From NCBI GenBank assembly GCA_049889655.1, contig JBMHCY010000036.1, positions 1-5,912 on the forward strand: a stretch of DNA of 5,912 bases, read 5' to 3'. This DNA comes from UBA1172 sp049889655. GTDB lineage: Bacteria > Pseudomonadota > Alphaproteobacteria > Puniceispirillales > UBA1172. Shown here in pieces: positions 3,724-5,912 of this stretch (positions are counted from its first letter, which is position 1; the number at the start of each line of letters is the position of its first letter). A model generated the notes under the pieces. It was not told the origin of the DNA, ran no database searches, and worked only from the letters and a program-made list of their open reading frames with translations. The position numbers were made by a program, and so were the translations under genes.

Positions 3724-5829
3724 TTACCCGCGACGGGCTGACCGGCGTGACTGTTCAGCCCGTTTGAAGGCGAGTGCCGGGCCTGATCCGATCTCGAGTT
3801 CTGAAGCCTCAAGACGGCGGATTTCATCCCGGATGCGGGCGGCTTCTTCGAATTCAAGATTGGCCGCTGCGTTCTGCATGGCCTGTTCAAGATCGGCGAT
3901 GGTGGTGCGGATATCCTTGCCAACCATGTTGCCGCCTTTGCCATCGGCATCGATCTCAACCCGGTCCGCCCGTTCATAGACACTGTCGAGAATATCGTTG
4001 ATCTGCTTGTTGATGGTTTCCGGGGTAATCCCCTTTTCCTTGTTGTAGGCTTTCTGCTTTTCGCGCCGCCGCCGGGTTTCTCCCATGGCGTAATCAAGGC
4101 TGTCGGTGATCTTGTCAGCATAGAGCAGCACCCGGCCGTTGACATTACGGGCGGCCCGGCCGATGGTCTGGACAAGCGAGGTCCGCGACCGCAGATAGCC
4201 TTCCTTGTCGGCATCGAGAATGGCCACCAGCGCACATTCCGGAATATCCAGCCCCTCGCGCAACAGGTTGATCCCGATCAGCACATCAAACGCCCCGAGC
4301 CGCAGATCGCGGATGATCTCAATCCGCTCGAGCGTGTCGACATCGGAATGCAGGTAGCGCACCCGGATACCGGCCTCGTGCATATATTCGGTGAGGTCTT
4401 CGGCCATTTTCTTGGTCAGGGTGGTGATCAGCACACGGTTGCCGTTCTGGGCAGCATCGCGGCATTCGGCGATCACATCATCGACCTGGTTTTCGGTCGG
4501 CCTGATAATGCATTCAGGGTCAAGCAGCCCGGTGGGGCGGACCACCTGTTCGACGAAGACCCCGCCTGTCTGTTCCATCTCCCACGACCCGGGGGTGGCC
4601 GATACATAGATCGTCTGCGGGCGGAAGGCTTCCCATTCTTCAAATTTGAGCGGCCTGTTATCCATGCAGGAGGGCAGCCGGAAGCCGTGCTCTGAGAGTG
4701 TCGATTTGCGGGCCCGGTCACCTTTGTACATGGCGCCGATCTGGGGCACGGTCACATGGCTTTCGTCAACAAATAAGAGGGCGTCTTCCGGCAGGTATTC
4801 AAACAGCGTCGGTGGGGGTTCCCCTGGGCCGCGGCCGGAAAGATAGCGTGAATAGTTCTCAATGCCATTGCAGCGTCCGGTTGCCTCGATCATCTCGAGA
4901 TCGAAATTGGTGCGCTGTTCAAGCCGCTGGGCTTCGAGCAGGCGACCGGCCCCTTCAAGCTCGGCAAGCCGGATTTTCAATTCCTGCCGGATCAGTTTCG
5001 AAGCCTGTTGCAGGGTCGGTTTTGGGGTCACGTAATGGGAATTGGCAAAGATCCGGACAGCCTCGAGTTCTGCCGATTTCTGCCCCGTCAGCGGATCAAA
5101 CTGGGTGATTGTCTCGATCTCATCGCCGAAAAGCGAAATCCGCCAGGCACTGTCTTCGAGGTGGGCGGGGAAGATTTCAACCACATCCCCACGAACCCGG
5201 AAACAGCCGCGCTGGAAGCCGGCATCGTTGCGGGTGTAATGCAGTTCGGTCAATTGCCGCAGCAGTGTCTGGCGGTCGATCGTCCCGCCCTTGACCAGCC
5301 GGATGACCATCGAGGAATAGGTTTCCACCGAGCCGATGCCGTAGATACAGGAAACCGAGGCGACAATTACCACATCGCGGCGTTCGAGCAGAGCCCGGGT
5401 GGCACTGTGGCGCATCCTGTCGATCTGCTCATTGATGGTGGCCTCTTTTTCAATATAGGTATCGGACCGCGGGACATAGGCCTCGGGCTGATAGTAATCG
5501 TAATAGGAAACGAAATATTCAACGGCATTTTCGGGGAACAGCGATTTCATCTCACCGTAGAGCTGGGCCGCGAGTGTCTTGTTCGGGGCGAGGATCAGCG
5601 ACGGCCGGTTCATCGTCGCAATCACATGGGCCATGGTGAAGGTCTTGCCCGAGCCGGTAACCCCGAGCAAAACCTGATCACGGTCTTCGCTCTGAAGCCC
5701 GCCGATCAGTTCACTGATCGCCGTGGGCTGGTCGCCGGCCGGGGCAAACTCGCTGCTGATAGTCAGCGGCGGTGTCGCATCCGTTTCATCGGCAAAGAGC
5801 GGCGTGTTGTGCAGAGACTGTCCTTCCAT
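3724..5829 (-). CDS. uvrB: UvrABC system protein B (excinuclease subunit UvrB)
   Basis: UvrB is the central damage-verifying ATPase of nucleotide excision repair: UvrA loads it on DNA and it recruits UvrC. The 701-residue product carries a full set of motifs. Walker A is G-V-T-G-S-G-K-T (56-63), and the beta-hairpin that clamps DNA is Y-Y-D-Y-Y-Q-P-E-A-Y-V-P (109-120). Motif II is D-E-S-H (355-358), and motif III is S-A-T-P-G (410-414). Motif V is G-I-N-L-L-R-E-G-L-D-I-P-E (519-531) and motif VI is Q-T-I-G-R-A-A-R-N (554-562). The C-terminal UVR domain (about 642-677, L-E-F-E-E-A-A) binds UvrC. Relative to E. coli (673) it has about 20 extra N-terminal residues before the conserved F-A-P-A-G-D-Q-P (28-35) and a short basic tail. 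The ATG at 5829 is the only standard start in view, but the frame stays open to the window edge, so a longer N-terminus is possible. No Shine-Dalgarno stands at a usable distance. Confidence 0.97.
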   Translation of the reverse strand: MEGQSLHNTPLFADETDATPPLTISSEFAPAGDQPTAISELIGGLQSEDRDQVLLGVTGSGKTFTMAHVIATMNRPSLILAPNKTLAAQLYGEMKSLFPENAVEYFVSYYDYYQPEAYVPRSDTYIEKEATINEQIDRMRHSATRALLERRDVVIVASVSCIYGIGSVETYSSMVIRLVKGGTIDRQTLLRQLTELHYTRNDAGFQRGCFRVRGDVVEIFPAHLEDSAWRISLFGDEIETITQFDPLTGQKSAELEAVRIFANSHYVTPKPTLQQASKLIRQELKIRLAELEGAGRLLEAQRLEQRTNFDLEMIEATGRCNGIENYSRYLSGRGPGEPPPTLFEYLPEDALLFVDESHVTVPQIGAMYKGDRARKSTLSEHGFRLPSCMDNRPLKFEEWEAFRPQTIYVSATPGSWEMEQTGGVFVEQVVRPTGLLDPECIIRPTENQVDDVIAECRDAAQNGNRVLITTLTKKMAEDLTEYMHEAGIRVRYLHSDVDTLERIEIIRDLRLGAFDVLIGINLLREGLDIPECALVAILDADKEGYLRSRTSLVQTIGRAARNVNGRVLLYADKITDSLDYAMGETRRRREKQKAYNKEKGITPETINKQINDILDSVYERADRVEIDADGKGGNMVGKDIRTTIADLEQAMQNAAANLEFEEAARIRDEIRRLEASELEIGSGPALAFKRAEQSRRSARRG
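3733..3763 (-). repeat. Inverted repeat within the 3' end of uvrB
   Basis: ACGGGCTGA (3733-3741) and TCAGCCCGT (3755-3763) form a 9-bp stem with a 13-base loop inside the last uvrB codons. In the minus-strand RNA it is followed by CGCGGG and then UAAUUUU, so the uridine run starts too far from the stem for a standard intrinsic terminator. It may protect the mRNA 3' end or act as a weak terminator. Confidence 0.35.
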
Positions 5830-5835
5830 GACCTT

Positions 5836-5863
5836 AATATAGGGCAGGTGAGCATGGGGTGAA
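5836..5863 (-). promoter_or_regulatory. Candidate uvrB promoter giving a leaderless mRNA
   Basis: On the minus strand TTCACC (5863-5858, four of six against TTGACA) is followed by a 16-base spacer and TATATT (5841-5836, five of six against TATAAT). Six bases separate the -10 from the A of the uvrB ATG, which would place the transcription start on the ATG. This agrees with the lack of a spaced Shine-Dalgarno; the only AAGG is two bases from the ATG. Confidence 0.4.
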
Positions 5864-5897
5864 AGGTCAGTAATGGTATCGTGATTGAAGGATTTCG

Positions 5898-5912
5898 ATG
5901 GCCTGGTGGTTG
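5898..5912 (+). CDS. Possible start of a divergent gene (five codons, cut by window edge)
   Basis: An ATG at 5898 is preceded by GAAGGA (5887-5892), a good Shine-Dalgarno at five bases. The frame reads M-A-W-W-L and stays open to the edge. Five codons cannot identify a product and may be chance. The alternative is that bases 5867-5912 belong to the end of a minus-strand gene (14 codons ending in TGA at 5869-5867) or to a longer uvrB. Confidence 0.2.

Noticed and set aside
5008..5862. 284-codon plus-strand open frame opposite uvrB
   Set aside because: It lies antisense to a complete uvrB with all helicase motifs; the protein has no recognisable domain and is explained by mirrored codon bias.

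Overview
The window reads as a chromosomal segment of an alphaproteobacterium. The basis is the uvrC-pgsA-molybdenum cofactor gene order, the character of the proteins, and a perfect CtrA-type motif (TTAA-N7-TTAAC) in the main intergenic gap. The order or genus cannot be fixed from the sequence. Coding DNA is moderately GC-rich (roughly 55-60% by eye). One non-coding stretch, 3501-3720, is only about 30% GC by hand count. There are no mobile elements, CRISPR arrays, tRNAs or rRNAs.

Every supported gene lies on the minus strand, so in transcription order the window reads from right to left: uvrB (3724-5829), a 379-bp gap (3345-3723), uvrC (1437-3344), pgsA (838-1386 with the preferred GTG start), mobB (321-848), and the first 108 codons of moeA (1-324, cut by the window edge). 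The last four are tightly packed, and pgsA/mobB and mobB/moeA overlap, so they probably form one operon. It joins DNA repair (UvrC), phosphatidylglycerol synthesis (PgsA) and molybdenum cofactor maturation (MobB, MoeA). UvrB and UvrC work together: UvrB verifies the lesion handed over by UvrA, and UvrC bound to UvrB cuts on both sides of it.

The most notable part is the gap between uvrB and uvrC. It holds three perfect matches to the DnaA-box consensus TTWTNCACA, where about 0.02 are expected by chance, plus weaker copies. It also has a perfect IHF consensus site, a second near-perfect IHF site, a perfect CtrA full site, an 18-bp perfect palindrome, and an AT-rich tract suited to unwinding. 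This matches the architecture of alphaproteobacterial replication origins (Caulobacter type). The preferred reading is a chromosomal oriC; a DnaA-titration locus or a DnaA/CtrA-controlled promoter region are the alternatives. No intrinsic terminator or convincing uvrC promoter was found there.

The right edge (5830-5912) carries a possible uvrB promoter placed so that the transcript would begin at the uvrB ATG (leaderless). It may also hold the first codons of a divergent plus-strand gene at 5898.
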